A stretch of 18,048 bases of DNA from an uncultured Collinsella sp. (lineage in GTDB: Bacteria; Actinomycetota; Coriobacteriia; Coriobacteriales; Coriobacteriaceae), in the NCBI GenBank assembly GCA_900540985.1, contig UQIC01000040.1, forward strand, positions 1 to 18,048. Reading direction: 5' to 3'. The position numbers and the translations under genes were made by a program. Each line of letters begins with the position of its first letter. The first letter of the stretch is position 1. Of this stretch, positions 7,339-14,968 are shown one piece after another. A model generated the notes under the pieces. It worked only from the letters and a program-made list of their open reading frames with translations. It was not told where the DNA came from and made no database searches.

Positions 7339-7758
7339 ATGATTAAAGAGCTTTGCCACGACGAGGCTATCCTGTCCCAGCGTTGCGAGGTTGCGACCGT
7401 CGAGGACGAGTCGGTTGCTCAGGACCTGATCGATACCATCAAGTCGCTCGACGATGCCGGCTGCCTTGCCGCTAACCAGATTGGCGTTACCAAGAAGGTT
7501 TGCGTCTACCTGGACGATGCCGGCGAGCCCCACGTGCTCTACAACCCCCGTCTGGTGTTTGGCCTGGGCGCCAGCAAGATGGAGGAGAGCTGCCTGACGC
7601 ACGAGGAGGTCACCAAGTCCACGCGCTATATCAAGTGCAAGGTTGCTTATGACGTGATCGTCGACGGCAAGATGCGCGAGCGCAAGCAGGACTTCGTCGG
7701 CTTCGAGGCGCAGATGGTCCAGCATATGATCGACCACTGTCTTGGAAAGTTGGTCTAA
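7339..7758 (+). CDS. Peptide-deformylase-like protein with Met in place of the catalytic Glu
   Basis: Predicted 139 residues. Peptide deformylases remove the formyl group from new polypeptides using a metal held by one Cys and two His. Here motif 1 is GCLAANQIG (Gln47 kept), motif 2 is EESCLT (metal ligand C85), and motif 3 is QHMIDH (H129, H133). In the normal HExxH the Glu is the general base; here codon 130 is ATG, so it is Met. Metal binding should survive but classical catalysis should not. The protein is short, like the clostridial/coriobacterial deformylases of this size. GGAGG sits five bases before the chosen ATG; an ATG four codons earlier overlaps that ribosome site. A second deformylase with intact HEIDH lies at 14969-15379. 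It may be a regulatory or repurposed paralog. Confidence 0.85.
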   Translation: MIKELCHDEAILSQRCEVATVEDESVAQDLIDTIKSLDDAGCLAANQIGVTKKVCVYLDDAGEPHVLYNPRLVFGLGASKMEESCLTHEEVTKSTRYIKCKVAYDVIVDGKMRERKQDFVGFEAQMVQHMIDHCLGKLV

Positions 7759-7790
7759 GGGGACCAAAGCACCGCACTTCGCCTCTTTTG

Positions 7791-7826
7791 GCCCGGGCAT
7801 GACATTGTTGTCATGTCCGGGCTTTT
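7791..7826 (+). terminator. Intrinsic terminator after the deformylase-like gene
   Basis: GCCCGGGCATGACA (7791-7804) pairs with TGTCATGTCCGGGC (7809-7822), one G-T wobble, 4-base loop, followed by TTTT. It separates the deformylase-like gene from the bile salt hydrolase, whose ribosome site begins about 55 bases later. Confidence 0.9.
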
Positions 7827-7889
7827 GTGTTTAGCGCCTTTTTGTTTGGAGACAATGAAATTAGCAAGAACGTAAAGCTAGGAGGCGCT

Positions 7890-8855
7890 ATGTGTACGAG
7901 TATTCGATTTACCGATAATTCTGGCCACATGTATCTGGGCCGCAATCTCGACTGGAGCTTTGACTACGGCCAACAGGTTCGCGTGATGCCGCGCGGGTTT
8001 CACATTCCGTATTCGTTTATCGACGACGCGACAGCGGCGCACGCGGTGATCGGTATGTGCATCGATTACAAGAACTACCCTATGTTCTTCGACTGCGGCA
8101 ACGATGCGGGCCTTGCCGTGGCAGGTCTCAATTTCCCGGGTTATGCCGAGTATGCCGAGGGCCCTGTCGACGGCAAGAACAATATTGCGGCCTATGAGTT
8201 CCCCCTGTGGGTGGCAGCGACGTTCTCGACGGTCGATGAGGTCGAGGCCGCGCTGCGCGACACGGTGATTGTCGCCAAATCTGCCGGAGAGGGGCTGGGC
8301 GTGTCGCTGCTCCATTGGATTATCGGCGACAGCCAGCGCAGCATCGTGGTCGAGATGATGGCTGACGGCCTGCATGTATACGACGATCCGGTCGACACCC
8401 TTGCCAACCAGCCGACCTTCCCGTGGCACATGGAAAACCTGCGCACCTATATCACCGCCACAAGCGATTTTCCGCAGACGGCGACATGGCGTGGCGCCGA
8501 GCTCAAGCCCTATGGAGCCGGTGCCGGCATGCGCGGCATTCCGGGCGATTGCTATTCGCCGAGCCGTTTTGTAAAGGCGGCGTACCTCAATGCCAATTAC
8601 CCGCAAAAGGAGAGCGAGACCGAAAACGTCGTTCGCATGTTCCGCTCGCTCGAGGGCGTGGTGATGATCGAGGGAGCGTCCAGGATGGGCGATGGCAAGT
8701 TCGAGAAGACTATCTACACCGGATGCTTTAGCGCGCGCACGGGCAATTATTACTACGCGATGTATGGGGATCCGTCGATTCGCTACGTGAGCCTGATGGA
8801 TGCCGAGGGTGCGAGCCCCGATAGGCTCGTGGTTCCCGAGCCGCGCCGTTCGTAG
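7890..8855 (+). CDS. bsh: Bile salt hydrolase (choloylglycine hydrolase, Ntn family)
   Basis: Predicted 321-residue cytosolic amidase that removes glycine or taurine from conjugated bile salts. It begins MCTSIRFTDNSGHMYLGRNL, so Cys2 becomes the N-terminal nucleophile after Met removal. The other active-site residues known from the family fall at expected positions: R18 and D21 in GRNLDW, N81 in GLNFPG, N173 in LANQPTF, and R226 in CYSPSRF. N-terminal sequence is close to the Bifidobacterium enzymes (GRNLDWSF). No signal peptide. AGGAGG lies six bases before the ATG; the longer open frame passes through this site. It stands alone between two terminators. Penicillin V acylase is the main alternative within the family, but the overall residue pattern favours bile salts. 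Confidence 0.93.
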   Translation: MCTSIRFTDNSGHMYLGRNLDWSFDYGQQVRVMPRGFHIPYSFIDDATAAHAVIGMCIDYKNYPMFFDCGNDAGLAVAGLNFPGYAEYAEGPVDGKNNIAAYEFPLWVAATFSTVDEVEAALRDTVIVAKSAGEGLGVSLLHWIIGDSQRSIVVEMMADGLHVYDDPVDTLANQPTFPWHMENLRTYITATSDFPQTATWRGAELKPYGAGAGMRGIPGDCYSPSRFVKAAYLNANYPQKESETENVVRMFRSLEGVVMIEGASRMGDGKFEKTIYTGCFSARTGNYYYAMYGDPSIRYVSLMDAEGASPDRLVVPEPRRS

Positions 8856-8878
8856 CCGCTAGCTTTACTGCAATGCAA

Positions 8879-8914
8879 AGCGGCCCTGCATCTCCCGTGA
8901 GGTGCAGGGCCGCT
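8879..8914. terminator. Bidirectional hairpin between bsh and kup
   Basis: AGCGGCCCTGCA (8879-8890) and TGCAGGGCCGCT (8903-8914) form a perfect 12-bp stem with a 12-base loop. It is placed between the two convergent genes. The T-tract is better on the minus-strand side (TTTGCATT), so it mainly serves kup, but it should also stop bsh transcripts. Confidence 0.82.
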
Positions 8915-8934
8915 GTCGTTGATTTATGGCGCCG

Positions 8935-11166
8935 CTAGAAGTTGGCGTCGTTGAGTTGTTCGTTCTCGAGGCCGTCGAGCTGTTGCAGTTCGGGCGTATC
9001 GGCGACGCTCTCGAGCAGCTCGGTGGGATCGATGTTCATGTCCTTACCGGCCTCGTTGCCGTTGACCAAGTCGTCCGAGAAGATGTCGACTTCCATTTCC
9101 TCGGCCTCTTCAATCTGAACCTCGAGCGGCACCTGGGTGCGCACGAGCTTAACGGCCGGGCGCATGCGGGCAAACAGCGGCACGTACTCGATGATGATGG
9201 CAGAGTTCTCGAGACCGTACCAGCGCGCCGGGCTTCCGCAAGCGCGGCGGACGGCGTACTTGATGGCCATCACGCGGTGGTCATTGCGGTTGATGTCCGT
9301 TTCGGGGGCGAGCATCTTGCGCAGCATGCAAAAACGGAAGTCGCCCACGTTGCCGCGCGTCTCGTAGATGGAGTAGGTGTGGTGCTGCGGCGGCAGCTCG
9401 CCCGAAGCCATCAGGTCGCCGACGATCTGACGCAGATAGGCGTTGATGCGCTGGTTGACCTTAAAGCCCAGGTCCAGGCGAACGCGGAAGAGGAAGTCCG
9501 TGCCAAAGGTCTCGACGGAATACTCGTGCGTATAGGGCTCGTCGGTAACGTGTACGTTGATGAACCAATATGCCTTGGCGCGCTTGGGATGTTTATCCAG
9601 GATGGAATAGAGCACGTCGCGGTCGAGTGTGAGCGGATCGGGGCTGTTGGTGAGGAACACCAGGTTGTCGGCGAGCACGGGATAGGTCTCGTCGTTGCGC
9701 AGGCGGTTGAGCTGATCGATGTACTTGGAGACGGGCAGCAGAATCGTCTGCGTGCGCTCGATGGCGGTGCCACGGCGCCACACGTACATAAGGCCAAACA
9801 GCAGTGCGGCCAGGAAGATCATCACATAGCCGCCGTCAAAGAACATGGTGAGGCACGAAGCGAAGAAGCACAGCTCAATGGCACCAAAGAGCAGGGCAAA
9901 GATGCAGGCGCCCAGCTTGTGCTTGAGGATGCCGGCGATATAGCTCGTCAAAAGCGTCGTGGTCATGAGCATGGTCACGGTGATGGCGAGGCCATAGGCG
10001 CTCTCCATGCGCTCGGAGTTCTGGAACAGCAGCACGATGAAGATGCAGCCGACCCACATGATGTTGTTGACGAGCGGAATATAGAGCTGGCCCTTGGTGT
10101 CGCTGGGGTAGTGGATGCGCAGATGCGGCATAAGGTTGAGGCGCGTGGCCTCGGATACCAGCGAGAACGAGCCGGTGATGAGCGCCTGCGAGGCAATGAT
10201 GGCCGCCACGGCCGAAAGCACGATGGCAAAGGGGCGCAGGGGCTCGGGAAGCATCATATAGAACGGGTTGACGATATCCATTGCGAGCATCTGGGGGTTG
10301 GAGTTATTGGCGAGTAGCCAAGCTCCCTGACCCAGATAGTTGAGGATAAGGGCCGCCTTAACAAATGGCCAGGATGCATAGATGTTTGCCTTGCCCACGT
10401 GGCCCATGTCCGAGTAGAGTGCCTCGGCACCGGTTGTCGACAGGAAGACAAAGCCGAGCACCATAATGCCCGAATGGTTGATGGGCGAGAACAGGAACAT
10501 AATGCCGCGGATGGGGTTGAGCGCGCGCAAGATGGACAGGTTGCCGAGCATGTTGAACAGACCGGCGCCTGCCAGGAACAGGAACCACAGCGTCATGAGC
10601 GGGCCGAAGAGCTTGCCGATTGACGAGGTGCCGGCGCGCTGCATGGCAAATAGGCCGCAGATAATGATGATTGTGATGATGATGACGTTGGTCTGGCCGT
10701 CGCCCAGCAGCGCATGGCCCCATTCGATGGTGCGCAGACCCTCGATGGCTGTGGTGACCGTGACGGCGGGGGTGAGGATGCCGTCGGCAAGCAGTGCCGC
10801 ACCGCCGATCATGGCGGGCAGAATCAGCCATGGTGCCACCTTGCGTACGAGGCTGAACAGGGCGAAGATACCGCCTTCGTTGTGGTTGTCGGCCTTCATG
10901 GCGATTACCACGTACTTGACCGTGGTCACGAGCGTCATGGTCCAGATGACGAGCGAAAGCGCGCCCAGGATCATGTCCTCGCTGACGGTACCGATGCCGC
11001 CGTTGTTGGCGACGATTGATTTCATGGTGTACATGGGGCTCGTGCCGATGTCACCATAGACGACGCCGAGCGTTACGAGCAACATGCCAGCGGAGAGGGG
11101 GATGGCGCCATGCCCGCCCTGACTATGCTGGTCTTGGAGGCTTGCCTCCAGCTTGTTGTGTGCCAC
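8935..11166 (-). CDS. kup: Kup-family potassium uptake transporter
   Basis: Predicted 743-residue K+/H+ symporter in the cell membrane. The diagnostic N-terminal motif VVYGDIGTSPMYTMKS is at residues 35-50, followed by about 12 hydrophobic segments (including FALFSLVRK and FVFLSTTGAEALYSDMGHVG) and a long cytoplasmic C-terminal region from about residue 460. The last roughly 60 residues form an acidic, Glu/Asp/Asn-rich extension that makes the protein clearly longer than the 622-residue E. coli Kup. The chosen start is GTG 11166, because AAGGGAG lies five bases upstream; an ATG six codons earlier (11184) has no ribosome site. The leader is about 100 bases and carries a TGCCAA/TTGGCA pair but no recognisable c-di-AMP riboswitch. 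Confidence 0.93.
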   Translation of the reverse strand: MAHNKLEASLQDQHSQGGHGAIPLSAGMLLVTLGVVYGDIGTSPMYTMKSIVANNGGIGTVSEDMILGALSLVIWTMTLVTTVKYVVIAMKADNHNEGGIFALFSLVRKVAPWLILPAMIGGAALLADGILTPAVTVTTAIEGLRTIEWGHALLGDGQTNVIIITIIIICGLFAMQRAGTSSIGKLFGPLMTLWFLFLAGAGLFNMLGNLSILRALNPIRGIMFLFSPINHSGIMVLGFVFLSTTGAEALYSDMGHVGKANIYASWPFVKAALILNYLGQGAWLLANNSNPQMLAMDIVNPFYMMLPEPLRPFAIVLSAVAAIIASQALITGSFSLVSEATRLNLMPHLRIHYPSDTKGQLYIPLVNNIMWVGCIFIVLLFQNSERMESAYGLAITVTMLMTTTLLTSYIAGILKHKLGACIFALLFGAIELCFFASCLTMFFDGGYVMIFLAALLFGLMYVWRRGTAIERTQTILLPVSKYIDQLNRLRNDETYPVLADNLVFLTNSPDPLTLDRDVLYSILDKHPKRAKAYWFINVHVTDEPYTHEYSVETFGTDFLFRVRLDLGFKVNQRINAYLRQIVGDLMASGELPPQHHTYSIYETRGNVGDFRFCMLRKMLAPETDINRNDHRVMAIKYAVRRACGSPARWYGLENSAIIIEYVPLFARMRPAVKLVRTQVPLEVQIEEAEEMEVDIFSDDLVNGNEAGKDMNIDPTELLESVADTPELQQLDGLENEQLNDANF

Positions 11167-11265
11167 GTGGACTCCCTTAGACATCCGGTCTCTGCCAAGA
11201 GCAGTAGACCTTTATGCCATCTTTATACATATAAGAGCAGTTTGGCACATCGGGGTATTTTAGAC

Positions 11266-11289
11266 AATAATCCCCATCTGGGGATTATT
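11266..11289 (-). terminator. Palindromic terminator between the DMT exporter and kup
   Basis: AATAATCCCC (11266-11275) and GGGGATTATT (11280-11289) form a perfect 10-bp stem with a 4-base loop. It lies 34 bases after the DMT gene stop on the minus strand, so it most likely terminates that gene. The T-run is interrupted, so termination may be leaky, and a regulatory role for kup downstream is possible. Confidence 0.65.
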
Positions 11290-11322
11290 CATATACGCAG
11301 GTAGCATTTCAGAGCAGGGCTA

Positions 11323-12234
11323 TTAAGCACGCGCTGTCTGGGCGATGCCAGCCTTGGCGCTTGCACGTTTGCCGGCGAGTTCGCAAAAAATCGCGCCGCC
11401 GATGATAAGCGCGGCACCCATCAGGCGGACCGGTGTTATGGCTTCGCCCAAAAGGACGGCCGAGAACACGACCGCCGAAAGCGGCTCGAGGTAGCCGACG
11501 ACGGCGACGGTCTGCACGGGCAGTTTGGCGACGGCGCTAAAGTAGAGCAGGCAACCGATGCCGGTGTTGACAATGCCGAGCATGGCAACGGCGCGCCAAT
11601 CAATACTGGCGGCGACACCGGTGGACAGGAATGAGGGAGCGCTCTGCGTGATGAGCGTGAGGACCAGCGCGGTCACAAAGGCGGCGCTCACCTGGAGCGT
11701 GGAGTTTTCGAGGCCTTCGATGTGTGGTGCACCCTTGCTAGCGATGACCATCAGCGCATAGCAAAATGCCGAGGCGATGCCGCAGACGATACCCGCAATG
11801 GGCATATTGCCGCCTAGACCTTGCGCTGCAATGAGAAAGGCACCGCAAGCAACGGCGATAAAGCCGGCGATTTTGCCGCCGGTCAGCTTTTCGCCAAAGA
11901 TGAGCGGGGAGAGCGCCATGACAATGATGGGGCCGCAGTAGTACAGCAGCGAGGATACGCCGACGCCGATCGTCTGGTAGGCGCGGAACAGAAAAATCCA
12001 GCTGGCGCCCAGCGCGGCTCCCGAGAGGAGGAGGGCCGCGGCTTCGCGGGGACGAGATGGCGCCTGCAACTTATGGCGTTGGGTGATGGCGAGGATGGTG
12101 ACAAGCGAGAGTGCGCCCAAAAACGTGCGCAGGAGCACGATATCGGAGCTCGGCAGCGCGATGGCAGCGGCGATGATGCCGTTGGAGCCAAACAATAGCA
12201 ATGCTGCTAAGTACGTAAACAGTCCGTTGTTCAT
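11323..12234 (-). CDS. EamA/DMT-superfamily membrane transporter
   Basis: Predicted 303-residue, ten-helix inner-membrane protein made of two EamA repeats. Each repeat ends in the usual block: LLYYCGPIIVMALSPLIFGE in the first half and VGYLEPLSAVVFSAVLLGE in the second. Members export metabolites or amino acids, but substrates cannot be inferred from sequence. The start ATG has GAGGGG about 10 bases upstream. The gene is divergent from a LysR regulator across a 118-base gap that holds a T-N11-A dyad, the classic layout for a LysR-controlled exporter. The tail is basic and Ala-rich. Family assignment is firm; function beyond transport is unknown. Confidence 0.92.
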   Translation of the reverse strand: MNNGLFTYLAALLLFGSNGIIAAAIALPSSDIVLLRTFLGALSLVTILAITQRHKLQAPSRPREAAALLLSGAALGASWIFLFRAYQTIGVGVSSLLYYCGPIIVMALSPLIFGEKLTGGKIAGFIAVACGAFLIAAQGLGGNMPIAGIVCGIASAFCYALMVIASKGAPHIEGLENSTLQVSAAFVTALVLTLITQSAPSFLSTGVAASIDWRAVAMLGIVNTGIGCLLYFSAVAKLPVQTVAVVGYLEPLSAVVFSAVLLGEAITPVRLMGAALIIGGAIFCELAGKRASAKAGIAQTARA

Positions 12235-12263
12235 GCGCTGACATCCCCTCTATATCCGAGCAT

Positions 12264-12280
12264 GTTCACTATGGGTGAAC
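12264..12280. promoter_or_regulatory. LysR-type T-N11-A dyad in the divergent promoter region
   Basis: GTTCAC-TATGG-GTGAAC is a perfect 6-bp inverted repeat and contains the LysR-box form T-N11-A (TCACTATGGGTGA). It lies 30 bases from the DMT exporter start and upstream of the -10 box of the LysR gene, a position that could serve both activation of the exporter and autoregulation. Confidence 0.6.
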
Positions 12281-12301
12281 TGGCTTTAGAAGAAAAGCGA
12301 A

Positions 12302-12307
12302 TATAAT
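12302..12307 (+). promoter_or_regulatory. -10 box (TATAAT) of the second LysR gene
   Basis: An exact TATAAT lies 45 bases before the GTG start. The -35 region is weak (TGGCTT, 15-base spacing) and lies just downstream of the GTTCAC dyad, consistent with a regulated promoter. Confidence 0.5.
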
Positions 12308-12352
12308 GCATGGCAAACATGATAAAAACTCATGCAAAGATGGAGGGGTGCC

Positions 12353-13210
12353 GTGGAAACGAATATTCAAAAGATGCAGGTGCTGCTCGAGACCGTGCAC
12401 GCCGGCAGTTTTACGCGCGCCGCCGAGCGGCTGAGCTATTCGCAGTCGGGCGTGAGCCGTATGGTGGCCGATCTTGAGGCCGATTGGGGCTTTAAGGTGC
12501 TCGACCGCAGTCGCGAGGGCGTAGTGCTTTCTGCTGACGGGCGGCAAGTTATGCCGGCGGTCGAGGCGTTATGCGAGGAATTTGTTCGTTTGCAGCGACG
12601 GGTGGATGAGATGCGTGGGCTCATGCGCGGCAAAATCTGCATCGGTACGTTTTCGAGTGTGGCGACCCACGTGCTGCCGCCGGTGATTGCGCGCTTTCGC
12701 GCCGATCACCCGGACGTCGATTATGAGTTGCTGATGGGTGATTACTCAGAGATTGAACAATGGGTGGCGGAAGGGCGCTGCGATCTGGGCTTTATCCCGC
12801 GTGAGCCCCGAGAAAACGGCATGACATCGCGGTCTTTGGTGCGCGACGAGTTGATGGCGGTAGTGCCGGCAGATTCTTTGCTTGCCACGGCGGAGGTCGT
12901 TTCTCTTGCCGATTTAGCCAACGAGCAGTTTATTCTGCTAGAACGCGGCACCGATGACGAGATTACGCCGCTGTTCCGTCGGGCGGGGCTGACGGTGTGC
13001 TCCAAGCTGTCGACCTGGGATGATTATGCGATTATGGCTATGGTCGAGGACGGCCTGGGCGTGAGCATTCTTCCCGCGCTCATCTTGCGCCGTTGTCAGT
13101 TCGATGTTGCCGTGCGTTCGCTCGAGGGACATCCCCATCGGCAGATCAATGCCATATATCGAACGGCCGATGTTTCGCTTGCCGCCGCCCGTTTCCTCGA
13201 ATACCTCTAA
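12353..13210 (+). CDS. LysR-family transcriptional regulator (divergent from the DMT exporter)
   Basis: Predicted 285-residue LysR regulator. The N-terminal helix-turn-helix reads MQVLLETVHAGSFTRAAERL followed by SYSQSGVSRMV; the effector domain starts near residue 88 (GKICIGTFSSVATHVLPPVI) and includes the usual GLGVSILP segment near the end. The start is GTG 12353 with GGAGGGG upstream; an ATG at 12332 would lie before that ribosome site. It is divergent from the EamA exporter and likely controls it and itself through the T-N11-A dyad between them. It is unrelated in detail to the LysR protein at 2609-3505. The effector is unknown. Confidence 0.93.
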   Translation: METNIQKMQVLLETVHAGSFTRAAERLSYSQSGVSRMVADLEADWGFKVLDRSREGVVLSADGRQVMPAVEALCEEFVRLQRRVDEMRGLMRGKICIGTFSSVATHVLPPVIARFRADHPDVDYELLMGDYSEIEQWVAEGRCDLGFIPREPRENGMTSRSLVRDELMAVVPADSLLATAEVVSLADLANEQFILLERGTDDEITPLFRRAGLTVCSKLSTWDDYAIMAMVEDGLGVSILPALILRRCQFDVAVRSLEGHPHRQINAIYRTADVSLAAARFLEYL

Positions 13211-13269
13211 ACGCGTACACGCTATTGTCCGCTTTGGGCAAATCTCGGAGTCCGGTACATTTTCTTATG

Positions 13270-13351
13270 AAATTGAACTATCGAATGAGGTACGGCGCTA
13301 TACTGCTTGCTAAATTGAACCTTGGTTCAATTCGTGTTCTATAAATTGAAC
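13270..13351. promoter_or_regulatory. Four copies of an AAATTGAAC half-site (candidate operator for the XRE-AlaA gene)
   Basis: AAATTGAAC occurs at 13270-13278, 13312-13320 and 13343-13351 on the plus strand. The inverted form GGTTCAATT at 13324-13332 faces the second copy across 3 bases and creates a 9-bp dyad with AATTGAACC. A TATACT -10 box (13299-13304) lies between the first copy and the dyad. Operators flanking the promoter just before a gene with an XRE DNA-binding domain suggest negative autoregulation. The repeats are exact and AT-rich in a GC-rich window, so chance is unlikely; the binding protein is inferred. Confidence 0.65.
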
Positions 13352-13372
13352 TTTGCCAGCAAGGAGGTTCCT

Positions 13373-14893
13373 GTGGCCCAAGAGACGTTTTGCGATCGCC
13401 TGCGACAGACTATGTCCAATCGCGACGTTCGCCAGTCGGACGTAATCCGCGCATCGGAGATGCTCGGCAAAAAACTCGGCAAGAGTCAGATGAGCCAATA
13501 TGTGAGCGGCAAGACGATCCCGCGGCGCGATGTGGCTGAGCTGCTCGCCCGTATTTTGGAGGTCGATGTTACCTGGCTGCTTGCCGGCGACGCCGATCAA
13601 GGCGAGGCATCATCACCCCGCAACGATTCCAAGCCCGAACCCCATCCCTCAGCTCAAATTGCAAGGAGCACCACCATGCGTACTTTTTCTAAATCCACCA
13701 AACTCGACAACGTCCTGTATGACGTGCGCGGTCCCGTCGTCGACGAGGCCGCCCGTATGGAGGACGAGGGCGAGCGCATCCTCAAGCTCAATATCGGCAA
13801 CCCGGCGCCCTTCGGTTTCCGCACACCCGATGAGGTCATCAAGGACATGCGCCAGCAGCTGCCCGACTGCGAAGGCTATTCCAACTCGCGTGGCCTGTTC
13901 TCCGCGCGCAAGGCGATCATGCAGTATTCGCAGATCAAGGGCCTGCCCAATGTTCAGATGGAGCACATCTACACGGGCAACGGCGTGTCCGAGCTCATTC
14001 AGCTTTCGATGAACGCGCTGCTCGACAACGGCGACGAGATTCTGATTCCCAGCCCCGACTATCCGCTCTGGACGGCGTGCGCAACCCTTGCCGGCGGTCA
14101 TCCCGTACATTATCTGTGTGATGAGCAGGCGGATTGGTATCCCGACCTGGAGGATATGGAGTCCAAGATCACGAGCGCGACCAAAGCCCTCGTCATCATC
14201 AACCCCAACAACCCCACGGGTTCCGTCTATCCGCGCGAGGTGCTCGAGGGCATCGTCGAGATTGCGCGCAGGCATCAGCTGATGATCTTTGCCGATGAGA
14301 TCTACGACCGCCTGTGCATGGACGGCTACGAGCACGTCTCGATTGCCTCGCTCGCTCCCGATCTGCCCTGCGTCACCTTTAGCGGCCTTTCCAAGTCGCA
14401 CATGATCGCGGGCTATCGTATTGGCTGGATGGTGCTTTCGGGCAACCAGCGCTGCATGAGCGACTTCATCATGGGCGTCAACATGCTCTCGAACATGCGC
14501 CTGTGCTCCAACGTGCCGGCTCAGTCGATCGTTCAGACGGCACTCGGTGGCCATCAGTCCGTTAACGACTACATCCGTCCCGGCGGCCGTGTCTACGAGC
14601 AGCGCAACTTTGTGTATGAGGCGCTCAACAAGATTGACGGCATCTCGGTGGTTAAGCCGCGTGCAGCGTTCTACATCTTCCCCAAGATGGATGTGAAGAA
14701 GTTCAACATCACCGATGACGAGCAATTCGCCCTTGACCTGCTGCACGAGAAGAAGATCCTGATTACGCGCGGCGGCGGCTTTAACTGGGGCGAGCCCGAC
14801 CACTTCCGCATCGTGTACCTGCCGCGCATGGAAGTACTCAAAGAGTCCCTCGAAGACCTCGCCGACTTCTTCGATCATTACCGCCAAAGCTAG
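13373..14893 (+). CDS. XRE helix-turn-helix domain fused to AlaA-type aminotransferase
   Basis: Predicted 506 residues in two parts. Residues about 5-68 form an XRE/Cro helix-turn-helix (DRLRQTMSNRDVRQSDVIRA, then SQMSQYVSGKTIPRRDVAEL) ending in the typical VDVTWLLAG. A flexible linker (69-101) leads to a full class I PLP aminotransferase very close to E. coli AlaA (glutamate-pyruvate transaminase): LKLNIGNPAPFGF, GNGVSEL, PDYPLWTA, INPNNPTG, DEIYDR, Schiff-base K341 in SGLSKSHM and FRIVYLPR. The start is GTG 13373 with AAGGAGG upstream. An internal ATG at 13676 with its own AAGGAG matches the normal AlaA N-terminus, so a DNA-binding-free enzyme may also be made. The upstream AAATTGAAC sites are probable targets. 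It likely senses substrate or PLP state and regulates itself, as an inference. Confidence 0.93.
   Translation: MAQETFCDRLRQTMSNRDVRQSDVIRASEMLGKKLGKSQMSQYVSGKTIPRRDVAELLARILEVDVTWLLAGDADQGEASSPRNDSKPEPHPSAQIARSTTMRTFSKSTKLDNVLYDVRGPVVDEAARMEDEGERILKLNIGNPAPFGFRTPDEVIKDMRQQLPDCEGYSNSRGLFSARKAIMQYSQIKGLPNVQMEHIYTGNGVSELIQLSMNALLDNGDEILIPSPDYPLWTACATLAGGHPVHYLCDEQADWYPDLEDMESKITSATKALVIINPNNPTGSVYPREVLEGIVEIARRHQLMIFADEIYDRLCMDGYEHVSIASLAPDLPCVTFSGLSKSHMIAGYRIGWMVLSGNQRCMSDFIMGVNMLSNMRLCSNVPAQSIVQTALGGHQSVNDYIRPGGRVYEQRNFVYEALNKIDGISVVKPRAAFYIFPKMDVKKFNITDDEQFALDLLHEKKILITRGGGFNWGEPDHFRIVYLPRMEVLKESLEDLADFFDHYRQS
13663..13678 (+). promoter_or_regulatory. Internal ribosome site and ATG within the XRE-AlaA gene
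   Basis: AAGGAG (13663-13668) lies seven bases before an in-frame ATG (codon 102 of the fusion). The protein from this ATG, MRTFSKSTKLDNVLYDVRGP, begins where free-standing AlaA proteins begin and would be 405 residues. The spacing and strength equal those of the main starts in this window, which supports real internal initiation. Confidence 0.6.
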
Positions 14894-14917
14894 TGGGATA
14901 GAAGCTCCGCACTATGA

Positions 14918-14953
14918 AAAGCTCCCTGCAGTTGTTTTGCTGCAGGGAGCTTT
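14918..14953. terminator. Bidirectional terminator between XRE-AlaA and the second deformylase
   Basis: AAAGCTCCCTGCAG (14918-14931) and CTGCAGGGAGCTTT (14940-14953) form a perfect 14-bp stem with an 8-base loop. It is followed by TCTTG on the plus side and by TTCATAG on the minus side. It lies between two convergent genes and should serve both. Confidence 0.9.
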
Positions 14954-14968
14954 CTTGAATCGGCGGAA

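Noticed and set aside
8926..10317. 463-codon plus-strand frame opposite kup
   Set aside because: Antisense shadow of a well-matched Kup transporter; composition is biased and no domain is visible.
11167..11265. c-di-AMP (ydaO) riboswitch before kup
   Set aside because: Kup genes sometimes have one, but the leader is only about 100 bases and I see none of the conserved cores.
13649..14887. 412-codon minus-strand frame opposite the aminotransferase
   Set aside because: Antisense shadow; the plus strand carries every AlaA motif.
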